A DNA stretch of 64,000 nt, taken from NCBI RefSeq assembly GCF_003255815.1, contig NC_037671.1, positions 153,070,645-153,134,644 of the forward strand. The letters are read 5' to 3'. Origin of the DNA: Theropithecus gelada. Lineage: Eukaryota; Chordata; Mammalia; Primates; Cercopithecidae. Of the stretch, positions 35,901 to 47,950 are shown piece after piece. The notes under the pieces were generated by a model. The model had not been told where the DNA came from. It did not search any database and worked only from the letters and a program-made list of their open reading frames with translations. Both the position numbers and the translations under genes were made by a program. How positions within the stretch are numbered: the stretch's first letter is position 1; every line of letters begins with the position of its first letter.

Positions 35901-37590
35901 ACATTTAAAAACAAAATGGTAATAACCCATGTAGAGTTAAAAGAGGAATGGAGGGAAACAGAGGAAAATAATTTGTTTCAACCTTGTAACAGAGAACAGC
36001 ACATAACATATCCTGAACTAATTCAAACATATACAGTTCCTATTGACCATTTAGGACTCACTAGAAAGGTCTAAACACCAAGTCCTCTATTATACATAGT
36101 CCTCGATACACATTCTTGAGTTCAAGACATCTTTATGTATAGTATTACATAAATCTATTTAAAAGAGAAATGTCATAGGAAGGTCCTAATTCATAAATTA
36201 AAACATACCTTATGAATTTAAAGTTTCACTGAGCTGGATGGTAGATGGCAGAACAGAAAGAGGTAATACCAAATTGGTGTTCAAGAAATTTAGTTAGGCA
36301 GAGGGAAAGAAAAATGAGCACGGAAATGTTCCATTTTCTGCTGTTGCATTTGCTATTGGTGATAAGGCTACAATGAGTAGTTGCAAATCATGCCAGAGAA
36401 ATGGTGACCACAGTTCCTTGACCTTTGGAGGAAAATTACTTCTGAAGAGCATGTCACAGATTGCGAATTCCTCTACTCCAATCAATCAACTAAGGGACAG
36501 ATCTATCACCAAAATGGTCTGCTTCTGTGATAGCAAGCCACTTAAGGGGTTGGCAACCTGTTCATCTGAAAATAAAAATCAAGCTGATTTGAACTTGCCA
36601 GAATTTCATTTTATTCCTAAACTGCTCAGTGAAAAATGTGGTACTAAGTAGTATTAGACACCAAAAAGATTAAACATAAAAAGTAAAGAAAAGTAAGTAC
36701 CCCGGCCCCAAAACTATATTGCCTAAACATCTGGCATTTAGATTCTTGAGTGCTTATTTAAAGAGAAGGTAAAAGTTCTGTGAGAGAACACGGAACTAGA
36801 GACATTTTCTGCAGAATCAGGAAAAAAATGAATACTAAATTTAAGTCCTTTCTGAAGTCAAACTTTTCAATAAAACCTGGGTTCAACTTAATTTAAACGA
36901 AGTTGAACTGAAGAAAAATGAAAAGTCAGTAGATCACTGGAGAGCTGTGAAGGACATTCTTTTAAAAGATTGTCTAGGATCTTCCACATTTTCCCCTTCA
37001 TGGCACCTCTAGATTCTTAATTTTCTGACTGAGTACAGTAGCAAGAAACAAAGTAGAATTATCTTTCATGGTTCTTTACTGTTTGTAAAGAACAAGCTTT
37101 ATTTAGCTGAAGATACAGAGCATTTTCTTAAATTTTTGGAATATATGTAGTTTTTTCAAGTAGACAGGAAGCCCAAAACAAAATATGTTGGAAAATACAA
37201 TATCCCCTTAGTAAAGTTGCTTGATGATCCTCAAAAATGGACAAATTAACCTTCTCCAATAGTGAATTAAGCTGTGATACATAACTTTGCTCATGTAAGT
37301 GATTATCAACTTGGAATGATCTTTCTTCCATTTAGGACACAGAGAAAGATTAATTACATGTCACATTAGGACACATGCAATACTGAGTTAAACTAACTTT
37401 GTCATGTATTTATGCTAATCAGAAACCATCATATAAATTTGTCGGTATGATCTCCAAAATTCATTACAAAAAAGCCAAGATATTTCACAAAAATTTTAAA
37501 AGAATGAAAATCACTAAATATCTTAAATGCAGTTCTATTGATAATCTGGGTAATATAGTTTATTCCCAGAAAAACACCTTACAGAAGTAC
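35901..37590. other. Unique intronic sequence, nothing recognised
   Basis: The 92-codon plus frame (36373-36651) and its minus-strand counterpart show no recognised domain, no splice sites and no codon pattern; treated as chance. Confidence 0.5.
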
Positions 37591-37600
37591 AGAAATTAGT

Positions 37601-37895
37601 GGGTTTTGTTTTTGTTTTTGTTTTTGAGACAGAGTCTCGCTCTGTCACCAGGCTGGAGTGCAGAGGCACGATCTGGACTGGCTGCAACCTCCGCCTTCCA
37701 GGTTTAAGTGATTCTCCTGCCTGAGCTTCCCGAGTAGCTGGGACTCATGCCACCATGCCCATTATTTTTGTATTTTTAGTAGAGACAGGGTTTCACCATG
37801 TTGGTTAGGATGGTCTCAATCTCTTGACCTCATGATTCGCCCGTCTCGGCCTCCCAATATGCTGGGATTACAGGCGTGAGCCACTGCGCCCAGCC
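37601..37895 (-). mobile_element. AluS, antisense
   Basis: Reverse Alu with (GTTTTT)n tail and a cccagcc end; a small deletion lies in the ggcgcccgccacc region. The duplication agaaatta occurs at 37591-37598 and 37896-37903. Confidence 0.94.
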
Positions 37896-39172
37896 AGAAA
37901 TTAATAGTCTTAAATAAAGTTCATCTTTCCTCTGAAATATATTGGCATATCTGAATAGTTTTTTTTTTTTTTTTCCTTTTAACTCTACACTTCTGGGAAT
38001 ACTGAAGGTACAAAACAAAAACTGGCATACCAAGATAAATATTTAGGTACTTTATACCTGCTGTAATGACAAGCAACAATTTTGTTTTCCAATTTAAGTA
38101 CTGAAATTAAAACAGGAACAATTCCAAGTCGATACAAATAACAAATGGTTTTAAGGGCATATTTATGAGTCACTGGTCATAACACATTGCTCTGGTTCAT
38201 TACCAAAGAGGATCTACTAGAAGAAAACAGAAAATTTATGAATAGGAGTTCTTTAAATAATAATCACTTGAGATCCTGAAAGTATCCTTTGCCCTGCTTG
38301 TAGTTAATGAGGGTGTGAAAATATTATTTAGGTCTAACTCCTTCATTAAGGAAAAAGAACTAGAGACACATTTCAGGAAATCCAGACCCATTATTTATTG
38401 ATAGGTAGAAATAGCTCTTAATGATGACAGAACTCACTTCAAACACAATTGTTAATTATCTAATTGTTCATCCCTAGAGTTCCATCTCTAGCCAAGAATA
38501 TATATGTTTATATAATCCAAGATTATTTAGCTAGTAAGACTTCTATTCAAATTGTATATTATTTGAAGCAGATGCTCAACTCCAACTAAATAATCTTCAC
38601 TGAACTAACCAGAGTGTAATAACAAGTTCAATTCCACCCCCTTCATCTTTACAGAGAAACAACATTAAAATTCCTTATATCTCTATTAATAAGGCTGAAA
38701 TAATTTTAAGTATGGGCCATACATCATCCACGCAAGTGATAGAAGAGAGACAATATAGCTAAATGCAGCCTGGAGTAATGGCTAAATACATACATAGCTT
38801 TCATATTTTACTTCTTTGAGCTTCAATTTCCTCCCCAGTACAATCAAAATAATAACAGTTATAGCACAGTGGTGTTAGATTAGTCATAATGCATGTCAAA
38901 CTCTTAACACCCAACACAGTTTTTTTTTGGTTAGAAAAGCATCCTTATTTTTTCATGTTTTATTCTTCCCAGTTTATTCTGTATATGCTATACAGATGCA
39001 CACAGTTAACAGCTAAGCCCTTAACAAAAAGAGAAATATGGTTTCCATCTAATATACACAGAAAGACTAAAGATAGTTTATATAAAGGCAATATTACCAT
39101 ATTGCTAAAATCAGTTTTACCTGAACACTCATCATATATACTTTCAAACAGTCAGTAAATACCTTCCTTTAG
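37896..39172. other. Unique intronic sequence with a T-run
   Basis: T-run at 37961-37974. The stretch 38765-38880 is faintly MIR-like in reverse (tttgagcttcaatttcctccccagtacaat) but too weak to call. Confidence 0.5.
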
Positions 39173-39392
39173 CATAGGAATCAGCAAACTTCATGTACAA
39201 AAAGCAAGGTAGTAAATATTTCCAGTTTTGTGGGCCATGCCATTTTTGTCATAACTACAAAACTCTTGTCATCATATCAAGAAGCCACAAAGAATACCTA
39301 ACAAATGGGCATAGCTATGGCTGTACTTGATTAAAATTCTATTCACAAAACAGGCCACATTCTGAATTTGGCCCAAAGTTCACCAACCCCTG
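39173..39392 (+). mobile_element. hAT (Charlie-type) non-autonomous element
   Basis: Starts ggaatcagcaaacttcatg, holds agtaaatatttccagttttgtgggccat and tctattcacaaaacaggccacat, and ends aagttcaccaacccctg. The two ends are inverted copies (agcaaact / agttcacc). Flanks ctttagca and gtttagat match at five of eight positions, so the duplication is worn. Possibly MER58; the name is not certain. Confidence 0.75.
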
Positions 39393-40129
39393 GTTTAGAT
39401 CACTGTGATCTTAAACCGTAGGCAGAATATAGTCTGCTTAAAAGCTTACAACCAAGAACCTTTAACTTCTGCATCACCTCCATATTTTCTTTCTCACATG
39501 TTAAGAGTAGTGGTGAGCCACACACAGCCAAGCAACTGAACCAGAAATGGAGAATGATAGTGCTACATCTGAAACCAAATCAGTTGTCTGGCTGGCAAGC
39601 AGTATGAGTAATAAAGTGAAATTAGAAAAAGTGAGAACTAGAGACACTTTCAAGGGCCTCCAGTCCAAATGCTTCCAGCTTGTAAGACCACAATAGGAAA
39701 TACCTCATGCCCTAGCATATACATGTATACATGCATGTGAGTTATCTCCTACTATGCTTCACTAGTTCAGTGCTCTTTCTATAAATGAAATAAAATGAAG
39801 AATAGTTAGGTAAATCAAGGAAGCAGCTATTAAAAGGAAAAAGGTCAGCAGTCCTTTGTTTTAAATACAGGTAACCACACATCCATTGTAGCAGGGGATC
39901 CCGAAGTGTGATCAATCCAAATATTACCTAATTTTTAGGTCTCAGGTACAAGTTGGAATTCAAAAATAAGCCTCTGAGACCTGGGCAGCTTTGCCAGTAT
40001 GTATGTGACTTCATCCAACCTCATTATGGAGCTAATGGGTAATTAATTACATGCCAAATACCCATAGAAATGATTTCACAAATGAAAAGTTTTTGAAAAT
40101 GTAAAAGGAACATGTTAGTGAAAAGTACC
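39393..40129. other. Unique intronic sequence, nothing recognised
   Basis: No element or frame recognised. Confidence 0.5.
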
Positions 40130-40240
40130 CCAAAGCAGAAAAAATAAAACTTGCCAAGAGTCACAGAGCAAGAAAGTAAGAGAGCCAGGGGCTGAACTTA
40201 GGCACTATGGGTTCTTTACTCTTAAACACTACATTAAGTG
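40130..40240 (+). mobile_element. MIR 3' fragment
   Basis: acttgccaagagtcacagagcaagaaagtaagagagccaggggctgaacttagg and ttactcttaaacactaca follow the MIR 3' half. Confidence 0.65.
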
Positions 40241-41348
40241 TCTCCTAAAAGTGAGGCAGGATTAGCCATTTTTAGAATTATCCAGTACAGTTGCCTCCAA
40301 TGGGCACAACCTCAAGAGAAGATATTCCCCATTCCACCCATTTGGTATCATGTTGGTGCTGCATCCTATGAGAATAAAAATGTGGTAAATTTTGAACCAT
40401 ATAACACGTCAACGTCTCTCAGACATCTCTGATATCACAAACAGGAAAGGGTCTTTATTGGAAAAAGCTATAAAAGTCTAGCTAATTAAAATTTTTACAA
40501 ATAATTGTATTTAAATAGGGTGACTTAAGGCTGAAAATTTATATGATCATTAACACTGTCCTATCGCTCTTGCTTGGGAACCTTCACTTTTCACCTCACC
40601 TCCCCCTAAAACATGTATAAACCAGTGAATTTTCTATCTTTAAAAACATTAAAAGCAATTTTGTTCTGACTATTTTTGCAGCAGCCCTTGCACAAACTGT
40701 AGGATAATAAACCAGGTGTTTTCCCAAAGATCATTAGTGAGTATATTTACCCAAGTTTCTTTTCCTACTTTTTATACTTTTAACTATTCCAGCAAAAGGT
40801 CTTTTTCGCTTAGTGTTAGATACACAATAGAGAAACTCATTGAACAAAGTAATAGAGACTAAATGTAGTGAAAAATAAAATTCTCAACTGAAGCCATATT
40901 TACATTTTGGTAAAATTGGAAACCACCCAAGCTCACATTTAAACATATCTTTGTTTTGTTTTGTTTCTCCTGGAGAGATTATAGATTACTGGTGGGCTCC
41001 ACTTCACCCATATGAGACACACACTAGCTTATTTCAGTAGTTGCTCCTGACTTAGCTCAAGCATGATGGGAGATAGATCATTTTTCTTTTATGAAGGGAT
41101 GTAAAACAGAATTCCATGACCCAATCTCCTAGAGGAAGGGCAAAGGCCTGCTTTGAGGGGTTGAATTTAAAGTTTTACTTCAGACTGGCAAAGGAAATTT
41201 AAATATACTCACCTACATTTTAAGGAGGTCAACAATTAAGTTTTGTAGGACTCTGAAGTACACTTCAAGAAAATAGATAACCAATTAATTTATGTAAATA
41301 ATTAAAATGCATCTTGAAAGTTTTAAAAAAAAGAACACTTTTTTAAAG
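40241..41348. other. Unique intronic sequence, nothing recognised
   Basis: No element recognised; the 64-codon frame at 40238-40432 looks like chance. Confidence 0.5.
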
Positions 41349-41581
41349 AGGCTCACTTGAGCCCAGAGTTGGAGACTATCCTGGGCAACATAGGGAGACC
41401 CCACCTCTACAAAAAATAAATAAAAAAAAATTAGCCAAGCATGGTGGAGCGTGACTGTAGCCTCAGCTATCGGGACACTGATTACTGGAGCCTGGGAGGG
41501 TGAGGCCGTAGTAAGCCATGATCACACCACTGCACTCCAGGCTGGGTGACAGAGTGAGACCCAATCTCAAAAATAATAATT
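41349..41581 (+). mobile_element. AluJ, 5'-truncated, sense
   Basis: Begins within the left arm (gctcacttgagcccagagttgg) and runs to an aataataa tail. Heavily diverged. Confidence 0.88.
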
Positions 41582-41585
41582 CCAT

Positions 41586-41602
41586 ATATATATATATATA
41601 TA
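41586..41602 (+). repeat. (TA)n at an Alu tail
   Basis: About eight TA units just right of the AluJ tail. Confidence 0.9.
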
Positions 41603-42515
41603 ACTTTGTCTTCCCATATTTTTCATTAATATAAAACCCCTTGCGTATCAAAATGTTTCTAGACTAGGTTAACATAGAAGGTGTATGGGCCAGTGTTTGG
41701 GTTTTTCAAACTTCTTAAAACACAATTCTTAAGAGTAAAGAATGATGATTTTTTTCTGCCATTTTCTTCAGTTAGAATAGATAATTGGATATCATCCTCA
41801 TTACAACCAGTATATTAACTATTGCTACTGGATGCATTAACCAGTTATTCTCATTCTAAGCATAATTTAATATCAGTTTAGCCTTCTGTCTGGTCCAGAA
41901 CAAACAAGCCACTCACACAAACATAAGCAAATCATTTTGTTAATGTTGACTGACATCAGAACCCTGGATGTAGAGGACCTTTGCTCCCTTTCTCATAAAG
42001 ACAGTACTCTGGGCTTTAAAGGGAGTTTTAGTGAAACTTTTAAGATAATCTTTAAAAGTGCCAACTTCTGACCAAATCAAGGCTGAAACCTGAATCACAG
42101 TAACTCTCCTCAAATTTCCTCCCTCAGGAGAGTGCATATAGTTACCATTTAGTGGAATCACCACATAAAGATTTCTCAAGCAGCAAAAACCACTGCTTTG
42201 CACAGACATTTAAGTGACATGTAAGTCAATGGCCATTCTAACCCAACGAAGACAGTGTTAAAGGGGGGAAGAGTGAATAAAATTTTATATTGGATCTCAC
42301 CAAGATTCAGGTTTGTGTGTGTTTTCATTTTTTCATTTCTATACCAACAAAGAAACTATTTGGACTGACCTTCTGATTTCTATTTCCAACTACTACTTAG
42401 AAACGTGTGCCAATTAATTTGAAAATTTCTCCACAATATCCTATGATATTAGAAGCTAAGTGTTATGCACACTTAAGTCATCATTAGTTAGTATCTTAGT
42501 TAGGAAAACATCTAG
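41603..42515. other. Unique intronic sequence, nothing recognised
   Basis: The 89-codon minus frame at 41940-42209 shows no recognised similarity. Confidence 0.5.
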
Positions 42516-42517
42516 AT

Positions 42518-42539
42518 CAAGCTTGTCCAACTCACAGGC
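42518..42539 (-). mobile_element. Possible MER30-like hAT terminus
   Basis: caagcttgtccaactcacagg is the reverse of the MER30-like 3' end seen at 23490-23510. Only about 22 bases match, so this is either a severely deleted copy or chance. Confidence 0.35.
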
Positions 42540-42680
42540 AACAATTTAATGGAGATAAGAAGTTAACCTTCTTTTGCTTCAAACTCTAGTATATCAGAAG
42601 TTCGTGGTTCCTAAGAACAGTATGTATGAAAAGATCTCCAGACTTGAAATGTCCTGATCTCATCAGAGTTAGATGACTGG

Positions 42681-42960
42681 GGCCAGGCACAGTGGCTCAC
42701 ACCAGTAATCCCAGCACTTTAGGAAGACAGAGGGGTTAGATTGCTTGAGCCTCAGAGTTCAAGACCAGCCTGGGCAACAAAGCAAGACCCCCACGTCTAC
42801 AACAATTTTTAAAAATTAGCCAGGAGGAGTGGCATACACCTGTAGTCCCAGCTACTTGGGAGGCTGAGGCGGGAAGATCTCTTGAGCCCAGCAATTTGAG
42901 ACCGCAGTCAGCTATTGCGCCACTGTACTCCAGCCTGATTGACAGAGCAAGACCAAGTCA
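42681..42960 (+). mobile_element. AluJ, sense
   Basis: Two-armed Alu with ggccaggcacagtggctc start and many substitutions. The tail has become a pentanucleotide repeat. Confidence 0.93.
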
Positions 42961-43036
42961 AAAGAAAAGAAAAGAAAAGAAAAGAAAAGAAAAGAAAAGA
43001 AAAGAAAAGAAAAGAAAAGAAAAGAAAAGAAGAAGA
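42958..43036 (+). repeat. (AAAAG)n microsatellite
   Basis: About 14 AAAAG units, then agaagaaaaaa. It grew from the AluJ tail. The 63-codon frame here translates the repeat as KEKKR units. Confidence 0.97.
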
Positions 43037-43462
43037 AAAAATGATTCACTGAAGTATTATAAAACTCTTTCATTCAACTTATTTTAATTTTCCCTCCAGC
43101 CCTTGCTCCAAAACATAATGACCAAGTTTAAATCTATCAAATTGTAAAGTTTATTGAAAAAGGTGAACACGGTCCTTCAGAAGAAAATCTAAAAAGCAAG
43201 AAGTTTTTAAATTTCAAGTATGGGGGAGGAAAGCTGGCAAATAAGATTTGCATAATAGATTAAAAGCACTAGCAGTACGAAGATAGCATTTGAAGTCTGG
43301 TATCTTCTCTGCAGTATTATAGCTTTCATGACTCACTTCTCATCTCAAGTCACACCTTATATTTTGAAATATTCAAGTCACTAAAAATAGATAAAATAAA
43401 TTATTACAATGTGTTTCTGACAAGGACATCCTGGCCAGTAATTATTAAAAATAAAACTGCCC
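43037..43462. other. Unique intronic sequence, nothing recognised
   Basis: No element or frame recognised. Confidence 0.5.
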
Positions 43463-43792
43463 GGCCGGGTGCAGTGGCTCATGCCTATAATCCCAGCATC
43501 TTGGGAGACCGAGGCAGGTGGATCACCTGAGGTCAGGAGTTCGAGACCAGCCTGGCCAACATGGTGAAACCCCATCTCTACTAAAAATACAAGAATTAGC
43601 TGGGCATGGTGGCAAGTGCCTGTAATCTCAGCTACTCAGGAGGCTGAGGTAGGAGAATAGCTTGAACCCAGGAGGCGGAGGTTGCAGTGAGCGGAGATCA
43701 TGCCATTGCACTCCAGCCTGGGTGACCGAGTGAAACTGTCTCAAAAAAAAAAAAACAAACAAAAAACAAAAAAAAAACAAACAACAAAAAAA
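43463..43792 (+). mobile_element. AluSx, sense
   Basis: Full-length two-armed Alu with a long (CAAAAA)-type tail. Confidence 0.94.
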
Positions 43793-43959
43793 ACACTACC
43801 CCTAATTAAGGTTCCAATAAACTTAGGAAAAAAATCTCTCAACTTCACTATTCAAGTAAGGGCAAATTGCAATGAAAATGAAGAGTTTGTCCATATCATT
43901 TGCAAAAAAGCAAAGGATTGATAATATGTAGTATTGATCATAGAGGAGATAACAACAGA

Positions 43960-44260
43960 AGGACAACTGGTACTTTCTTTGTTTAAGGGCAACTTGGTTT
44001 CATTTAGCAAAGTTGTTAATATGTTTGCCCTATAATCCAGCACTTTCACTTCTACCCTACATAAATGTTGGCATATGTTTAGTCCTGAGTCCTATAGACA
44101 CAAGCTAAGGCTATCAACACTGAGAGAAACAAAAGCAAAATGTCTATTGGTCTTTTTAATGAACCCAATGGCTAGAGGGAAAAATTGAAAGAACAGACTT
44201 AAAGGGCAATAAGAGCAAAATGGCTTGCAAATATACCCTCAAACTTTGGACTAATGAATA
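43960..44260 (+). mobile_element. Possible old L1 ORF2 fragment
   Basis: gccctataatccagcactttcacttctaccc, then catatgtttagtcc and aaatgtctattgg resemble the sense L1 stretch catatgacccagcaattccactcctagg...aaatgtccatc. Weak and discontinuous. Confidence 0.4.
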
Positions 44261-45041
44261 ACAGTAAGATATCATAATAATTTGTGTGGAGAATCTGAAT
44301 ATTCAACATTATCAATTGATTAAGACAAAGCATATTTTAAGAAATAACATAGGATCTGGCAATTATCTGGCCAAACTGCTGACAGAATAAAAAGATCCAA
44401 AGATGTTACAGAGGTAAAGAGATGTTGAATCAGTGACGAAAATGGAAAGAAGAAAGTGCCATGGGAGATCTGTGACATAAAAGTATCCCTTCCTAGCCAT
44501 GAACTATTTCAGCTAGCAATTTAGTGGATTAAGAAAATAAACACAGGGAAACTACTTATGGGAAGTAACATTTTATGATAAGCTATCCAAGATAAGATTG
44601 ATTACACCAATAGCCTTTTAAGTCAGCCAACAATAAACTTATCTAAAAAATGGCTATAAGTATAACTTCCTAGTATTCTCCTGACATCTAATTACATAAT
44701 TTAGCTCCTTTTCACTTATCATTTCAGTAACTGCAGGCCTTCTCTGAAGATAAAATCAGAATGCAAAATAGAGTACGTGTAATCGAGGTAGACACATCAT
44801 AAGTATTTCTGATGCCGCTTTATCTGGAAGGGATGGGTTTATAACTTTGCCAGATGATGTAAATATATATTTTTTCATTACGAAATGTTTGAACTATGAC
44901 TGTGACTACCTAGCTACTATTACTCATAACATTATTTAATTCAATATTTTTACTCATAGCCTGACATTAGTAAAATAAAATCTGTTCCTAGAAATAGCAT
45001 TTTCAATTAGTGGCCTACAATACAATCAACTTGTAAAGTCA
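44261..45041. other. Unique intronic sequence, nothing recognised
   Basis: No element or frame recognised. Confidence 0.5.
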
Positions 45042-45046
45042 CATGT

Positions 45047-45401
45047 TGATATGGTTTGGCTGTGTCCCCACCCAAATCTCATCTTGAATTCTCAGGTGTT
45101 GTGGGAGGGAGCCGATGGCAGGTAATTGAATCATAGGGGCAGGATTTTCCCATGCTGTTGTAGTGATACTGAATAAGTCTCATGAGATCTGGTCGTTATT
45201 AACAGGGAGCGTTTTCCTGCACAAGTTCTTTTTGCCCCCTGCCATTCCACGTAAGATGTGACTTGCTCCTCCTTGCCTTACGCCATGATTATGAGGCCTC
45301 CCCCAGCCATGTGGAACTGTAAGTCCATTAAACATCTTTCTTTTGTAAATTGCCCAGTCTCAGGTATGTCTTTATCAGCAGCATGAAAATACACTAATAC
45401 A
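45047..45401 (+). mobile_element. Solo MST-type LTR
   Basis: Starts tgatatggtttggctgtgtcc and ends actaataca. Contains gtaattgaatcataggggcagg, gccatgattatgaggcctccc and taagtccattaaac. The perfect 5-base duplication catgt lies at 45042-45046 and 45402-45406. No interior, so it is a recombined solo LTR, opposite in orientation to the LTR at 12108. Confidence 0.96.
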
Positions 45402-45406
45402 CATGT

Positions 45407-46312
45407 TAAATGTACTAAGAAAAATAAGAAAATACCATCCAGGGTCAAGTCCTTTCCTAACCCCTCCTTTTAGCCCTCACCATTATGATTAATTTTAGTC
45501 TACAATTTGGTTATTACCATAGATTTTACTCAGATCGAGAAGGTACACGGAGGAAGTCACGCTGGAGGAAGTAAGACATGAAAATCATGTATAGAGCAAG
45601 CAATTAGCTGATATTCCAAGTAATTGTATTTGTCTAAGATTCTTTCATGAAATGCATTTGGGTTATTATTCAACAGCTTTTAACCTCCAACCAGTGAAAG
45701 ACTGCTGTATCTAGAAGGAAATGTGTGCACCCTCTCCCTGCTGTGATCAGGTCAACAAGTAAATGTACCCCCAAAACGAGCATCATCCATTTATAGGATT
45801 CTGCAGTTCACCCTCAGTTCCCTTTAGTAATCTATAAAAGGGATTGACTATGTTTCATATGAAGATTTGTTTTTCATATATTCTGAGCATATTGTAAAAG
45901 AGACAAAAACTACTTTTTGCTGGGAAGATATTGGCAATAACATAGCCATATTTTCAAGAAATATTATTTCTACCAAAACATTAAAAATCGCTAAGAATGA
46001 TTTGTCATGTGGCCTTGCATCGGGCTGTGGTAACCTCCACAACAGGCAGTCCTAAATTGGAGTATTTGTGATTTCTTTAAAGACCCTAACAGCGCAATGA
46101 GTGAAAGTCTACTGAATCTGACTCAGCGGCATTAATTGCATCTCCAAGGGTGAAGTGAGAACTGTGTGAGTCGAAGAAAACTTTATAGTACTATAAAATA
46201 CGGGTGTAGAAGTCACAGGGGAGGGGAACTGCAGGGTAAGTGAGGGTGAGAGCTGACTTCCTGCCCAGTCACTAACTTGGCTGAGGCTGGGCCTTCAGTG
46301 GCAAAACTTCCT
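45407..46312. other. Unique intronic sequence, nothing recognised
   Basis: The overlapping 62- and 64-codon frames at 45848-46055 on the two strands look like chance. Confidence 0.5.
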
Positions 46313-46328
46313 TATCAGCCTTAAGTTT

Positions 46329-46628
46329 GCTTGTTTATTTTCTTTTTGAGACAGGGTCTTGCTCTGTAGCCCAGACTGAAGTGCAGTGACACAATCTGGC
46401 TCACTGCAGCCTCAACCTCTGGAGCTCAAGTGATCCTCCTGCCTCAGACTCCTGAGAAGCTCGGACTACAGGTGGATGCCACGACACCTGGCTAATTTTT
46501 GTATTTTTTGTAGAGATAGGGTGCTGCCATGCTGCCCAGACTAGTCTCGAACTTCTGAGCTCATGCAATCCACCCACCTCAGCCTCTCAAAGTACTGGGA
46601 TTACAGGCATGAATCACCAAGCTCGGCC
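46329..46628 (-). mobile_element. AluJ, antisense
   Basis: Reverse full-length Alu, diverged. The flanks tatcagccttaagttt (46313-46328) and taccagccttaagttt (46629-46644) form a 16-base duplication with one change. Confidence 0.95.
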
Positions 46629-46644
46629 TACCAGCCTTAAGTTT

Positions 46645-47627
46645 ATAATCATAATCACAACCACACCAAATGAACAGACTCTTCTTCTTAAGCATTTCGG
46701 ACACAAAGTTAAGCTCTCCAAAAACTCAGGGTGCCAGCCATATTGTATTTTTTCTAAATCTCAATGTTACCTGGAATAAGAGTTAGATGTAAACTAGTCA
46801 ACATTACTATCTACATTAATACAGAAAATATCAACACACACAGAAAATAGAAACATCTTTTCCCACAGAGAAAGTAGGTGGGGACTTAACATTTTTCACT
46901 CCTAAATTGAGAGCAGTTTTACTTCAGTCCTATGATCAAATCTATTCTCTACATATTGACAGCTTCGAGCAGCTATAAGTAGCAGCAAATTACAATACGT
47001 GCCATTTGGAATGCAGTTTTACAATTACAATCTTTAGCTGCACTACAATTTACAAAACTCAGAAAGCTTTATGGATCTCAAAGGGGATTAATGAAAATAT
47101 TTGGTCAAAACACAAATGAAGTGTAAAACCAACAGTTATTTTTAAAATACAAAAAGTATTTAACACAGTTCACAGCACATAGTAAGTACTAAGTAAACAA
47201 TAGGGCTTTTTAAATTTATTTAAAAGATCACATATATTCCCAAAAACCAGAAGCAGTAAGTGCTAATATTTTGGTTTCTATTTATTTCTAGCCTTTCCCA
47301 CATTATACTTTCTTATTGTTTATTGATGATATTTGGAAAAGTCACCTCTTTTTGAAAATTTGCAGTCTCTAATCATTTTGCTAATGATCTAAATCTAGTA
47401 ATTTTACAATTGATGCTACTGGGCCTTCTAAGTATAAATTCATAATGTCTAAATAATACTGTTTGTTTTCCTCTGTATATGTGTAAAATTACTTAAACCC
47501 ATAAAAATTTCTAAAACAATATTAGTAATGGTGATATGGAGCAGACCTTAATTTATTAGTGCTCTTCCTATGAGACGGAGTGTTAATTTGTTGATAAATT
47601 AATATCTCTTTCCAACCATCTTCAATG
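46645..47627. other. Unique intronic sequence, nothing recognised
   Basis: No element or frame recognised. Confidence 0.5.
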
Positions 47628-47672
47628 CTATACAGGATATTCAATTCCTTCAATTCCTATACAGGATATTCA
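47628..47672 (+). repeat. 29-base partial tandem duplication
   Basis: ctatacaggatattca occurs at 47628-47643 and again at 47657-47672, with two caattcc copies between. Confidence 0.9.
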
Positions 47673-47689
47673 GCAGCCATTGATGGCAG

Positions 47690-47950
47690 AGTGGTGACAT
47701 GCCAGGCAATGTTCTAAGCAATGTAAACAATTCATTTAATCCCCACACCTTAGTAGGGGGTACATTAATATGAAACGATGTATTTAATCCCCACAACAAC
47801 CGAAAAAGTTGGGCATTATTATCATTCCCATTTTATTGATGAGGAAACTAACGTAGAGAGAACTTGAGTAATTTGTTTAAGGTCTCATTGCTAGTAAGGC
47901 ACCAAGCCAAAGTTCAAACCCAAGCAAAGCTGGCATTTCCAAACTTCTTT
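47690..47950 (+). mobile_element. MIR with an internal duplication
   Basis: Near-complete MIR: tgacatgccaggcaatgttctaagcaatg, cattcccattttattgatgaggaaact, ggtctcattgctagtaaggc. The phrase atttaatccccaca occurs twice, 48 bases apart (47734 and 47782), where the MIR consensus has it once. Confidence 0.85.

Noticed and set aside
36373..36651. 92-codon frame with several cysteines, possibly an unannotated exon
   Set aside because: No flanking splice signals in phase, no similarity recognised, and the opposite strand is also open over the same stretch.
42958..43036. Regular direct repeats that could be taken for a CRISPR or minisatellite array
   Set aside because: Simple (AAAAG)n grown from an Alu tail; no spacers, and the genome is a primate.
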